Made by a program: the position numbers and the translations under genes. The notes beneath the pieces are model-generated. The model was not told the DNA's origin and did no database searches. It saw only the letters and a program-made list of their open reading frames with translations. From positions 1-7,300 of the forward strand of contig JAEDMD010000096.1 in NCBI GenBank assembly GCA_016303195.1: DNA of 7,300 bases, in the 5' to 3' direction. Positions 6,074-7,300 of the stretch are shown one piece after another (the first letter of the stretch is position 1; every line of letters begins with the position of its first letter). The DNA is from Oscillospiraceae bacterium. GTDB lineage: Bacteria > Bacillota > Clostridia > Oscillospirales > Ruminococcaceae.

Positions 6074-6149
6074 TGTAGGGGCGGATATCATCCGCCTGAA
6101 AATATAAATGCAATGAAACGATTGTAGGGGCTGGCGTCCTCGACAGCCC
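6074..6149. repeat. Two related TGTAGGGGC hairpin units
   Basis: TGTAGGGGC occurs at 6074-6082 and 6123-6131, 49 bases apart. Each copy opens a hairpin: GGCGGAT-ATC-ATCCGCC (6080-6096) in the first, and GGGCTG with CAGCCC (6128-6133 with 6144-6149) in the second. The loops and stems differ, so these look like diverged members of a short palindromic repeat family placed in tandem beside the MITE-like element. Confidence 0.55.
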
Positions 6150-6198
6150 ACATCATAGGCAACATAAACCACTTTTTGAGGTAAGACATGATTATTTT

Positions 6199-6212
6199 AG
6201 AAACGTCCGTAA
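6199..6212. repeat. 14-base direct repeat, copy 1
   Basis: AGAAACGTCCGTAA here recurs exactly at 7287-7300. The preceding 41 bases also align without gaps to those before copy 2 (36 of 55 identical in all, counted by hand). It sits upstream of the amidohydrolase promoter. Confidence 0.6.
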
Positions 6213-6235
6213 AGCATCGCTGCGGCGCTTTTTTA
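6213..6235 (+). terminator. Possible weak intrinsic terminator
   Basis: An imperfect stem AGC-A-TCG / CGG-C-GCT (6213-6229), with a mismatch and a G-T pair, is followed by TTTTTTATATTTTTT. The T tract is strong but the stem is weak. It would isolate the amidohydrolase from upstream transcription, or it may simply be part of the repeat starting at 6199. Confidence 0.35.
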
Positions 6236-6282
6236 TATTTTTTTAGTAAATGCTGTCGCAGTGACACATAGCTAACAGATTA

Positions 6283-6311
6283 TTGACAAATGGTCAAAAA
6301 TGGAATATAAT
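6283..6311 (+). promoter_or_regulatory. Consensus sigma-A promoter of the amidohydrolase gene
   Basis: TTGACA (6283-6288), a 17-base spacer and TATAAT (6306-6311) match the consensus exactly. Transcription would start near 6318, about 30 bases before the ATG. The -35 hexamer is the left half of a perfect inverted repeat TTGAC-AAATG-GTCAA (6283-6297), which could be a repressor site. Confidence 0.88.
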
Positions 6312-6347
6312 GTAGGTTGATAAATTTTAAGTAGGAGAGATAAAACT

Positions 6348-7163
6348 ATGGATGCCGAGTTATACGGAAAATATGAGATAATTGATGCTCATGCACACAT
6401 CTTCCCTGAGAAGATAGCTGAAAATGCCACTGTCAATATCGGACATTTCTACGAACTCCCAATGGACAGCTGTGGTGTAAGCGAAAAGCTCATCGAGAGC
6501 GGAAACAAGATAGGTACTAAGCTGTACCTCGTCTGCTCGACCGCTACTGCTCCCCGTCAGACAGAACATATCAACGAATTCATCGCAGAGGAATGCCGCA
6601 AACACAGCAGTTTCTACGGTTTCGGCACGACCCATCCCGACTCTGACGACCTTGAAGCTGACATAAAACAGATCAAAAAACTTGGACTTCACGGTGTTAA
6701 ACTGCACCCCGATTTTCAGAAATTCAACGCTGACTCCCCCGAAGCATTCAAAATATACGAAATGATCGAGGGCGATCTTCCGCTTCTCATCCACTGCGGA
6801 GATAACAGATACGAATTTTCTGCACCTGACAGAATTGCGGCGATACATAAGAATTTCCCGAAGCTGAAAATACTTGCCGCTCATCTCGGCGGCTATCAGA
6901 GATGGGACGATGCTGAAAAATGCCTGACAGGTCTGGACAATGTGAAATTTGATTTCAGCAGTTCGCTGGCTTTTCTCACACCTGAAAGAGCCGCTCACAT
7001 GATACGCACTTACGGTGTGGAGAACTGTTTCTACGGCTCTGATTTCCCGATGTGGAATCATGAGGAGGAACTGGAGCGTTTCTTTAAGCTGGGCTTTACT
7101 GAAGACGAAAACCGCAGACTTCTCGCTCAGAATTTCAAGGAATTCTTAGGAATCGAAATATGA
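6348..7163 (+). CDS. Amidohydrolase family 2 metal-dependent hydrolase
   Basis: This 271-residue soluble TIM-barrel protein is of the amidohydrolase_2 type, related to ACMSD-like decarboxylases and hydrolases. Metal and catalytic positions are visible in order: His15-x-His17 in IIDAHAHIFP (end of strand 1), Lys118 in HGVKLHPDF, His149 in LLIHCGD, His179 in LAAHLGG and Asp232 in YGSDFPMW (strand 8). Length is typical of the small bacterial members. AGGAG (6333-6337) lies 10 bases before ATG 6348, and the gene has its own consensus promoter and a strong terminator, so it is monocistronic. No pathway gene adjoins it, so the substrate cannot be inferred; the family covers hydrolysis of amides and lactones and decarboxylation. 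Codon use leans to AAA for Lys, unlike htrA. Confidence 0.9.
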   Translation: MDAELYGKYEIIDAHAHIFPEKIAENATVNIGHFYELPMDSCGVSEKLIESGNKIGTKLYLVCSTATAPRQTEHINEFIAEECRKHSSFYGFGTTHPDSDDLEADIKQIKKLGLHGVKLHPDFQKFNADSPEAFKIYEMIEGDLPLLIHCGDNRYEFSAPDRIAAIHKNFPKLKILAAHLGGYQRWDDAEKCLTGLDNVKFDFSSSLAFLTPERAAHMIRTYGVENCFYGSDFPMWNHEEELERFFKLGFTEDENRRLLAQNFKEFLGIEI

Positions 7164-7170
7164 GTATCCC

Positions 7171-7198
7171 AAAGGGCGCAGTTCATGCGCCCTTTTTT
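7171..7198 (+). terminator. Strong intrinsic terminator of the amidohydrolase gene
   Basis: A perfect 10-base stem AAAGGGCGCA (7171-7180) / TGCGCCCTTT (7186-7195) with a 5-base loop ends in a run of six T (7193-7198), 7 bases after the stop codon. The A-run on the left arm could allow bidirectional function. Confidence 0.92.
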
Positions 7199-7286
7199 CA
7201 TGATAATGCGGATAAGTCTATGAAAAGGATATCATACTAAAACATGGCAACAGCATTTACTTTTTTGCGTTAAATCATAGATATTG

Positions 7287-7300
7287 AGAAACGTCCGTAA
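7287..7300. repeat. 14-base direct repeat, copy 2 (runs to window edge)
   Basis: This is an exact copy of 6199-6212. The window ends inside it, so its full extent and whether a T-rich hairpin follows as in copy 1 cannot be seen. The 55-base blocks 6158-6212 and 7246-7300 bracket the amidohydrolase gene. Confidence 0.6.

Larger units (their letters stand above)
5652..6347. other. Gene-free 700-base region rich in hairpins and repeats
   Basis: No plausible gene lies between htrA and the amidohydrolase. In order it holds an inverted repeat at 5653-5690, a GC-rich hairpin at 5731-5762, an intrinsic terminator at 5845-5877, a MITE-like element at 5890-6069, two GTAGGGGC hairpin units at 6074-6149, a 14-base repeat (6199-6212) with a possible weak terminator at 6213-6235, and a promoter at 6283-6311. 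Short open frames crossing it have no ribosome binding site and run through these structures. Confidence 0.7.

Noticed and set aside
5784..6107. 107-residue plus-strand open frame between htrA and the amidohydrolase
   Set aside because: It runs through an intrinsic terminator, the MITE-like element and the first hairpin unit, and has no ribosome binding site.
6360..7061. 233-residue open frame on the minus strand opposite the amidohydrolase gene
   Set aside because: It is fully antisense to a gene with clear metal-binding motifs, promoter and terminator. Its translation shows no recognisable domain, and no ribosome binding site or promoter precedes it.
7199..7286. Short open frames after the amidohydrolase terminator
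   Set aside because: All are about 10 codons or fewer with no ribosome binding site; nothing supports a gene before the window ends.

Overview
The window looks like a chromosomal segment of a low-to-mid GC Gram-positive anaerobe, most likely a gut Clostridia of the Ruminococcus/Oscillospiraceae type. The pointers are the cdaA-cdaR pair, strong AGGAGG-type ribosome binding sites, TTGACA/TATAAT promoters, a membrane-anchored single-PDZ HtrA, a DUF3343 gene beside a class V aminotransferase, and short palindromic repeats between genes. The genus is inferred from overall character; no rRNA or other marker gene is present.

Layout. Positions 1-229 hold no gene but contain a long perfect inverted repeat (25-106) and a pair of competing hairpins (122-170), both downstream of cdaR. 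On the minus strand, cdaA (2439-1555) and cdaR (1558-230) overlap by four bases and form the c-di-AMP synthesis module; a good promoter lies at 2541-2568. Also on the minus strand, a DUF3343 gene (3994-3770) and a cysteine desulfurase-like gene (3768-2653) are one base apart and form a probable sulfur or selenium handling pair. A divergent intergenic region (3995-4265) carries promoter elements and helically phased TCACA repeats. On the plus strand lies an HtrA/DegP-type surface serine protease (4266-5651). A gene-free stretch of about 700 bases (5652-6347) follows, packed with hairpins, a terminator, a TTAA-flanked MITE-like element of about 180 bp, and two related GTAGGGGC hairpin units. Last is a stand-alone amidohydrolase (6348-7163) with a consensus promoter and a strong terminator.

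Functional themes. CdaA makes c-di-AMP under CdaR control, linking osmotic and cell wall state to signalling, and HtrA performs protein quality control at the cell surface. The DUF3343/desulfurase pair probably moves persulfide or selenide. The amidohydrolase is a metal-dependent hydrolase or decarboxylase of unknown substrate. No defence system, CRISPR array, tRNA or rRNA is visible. The least ordinary content is the small repetitive DNA between genes and the DUF3343/desulfurase pair, rather than a new multi-gene system.
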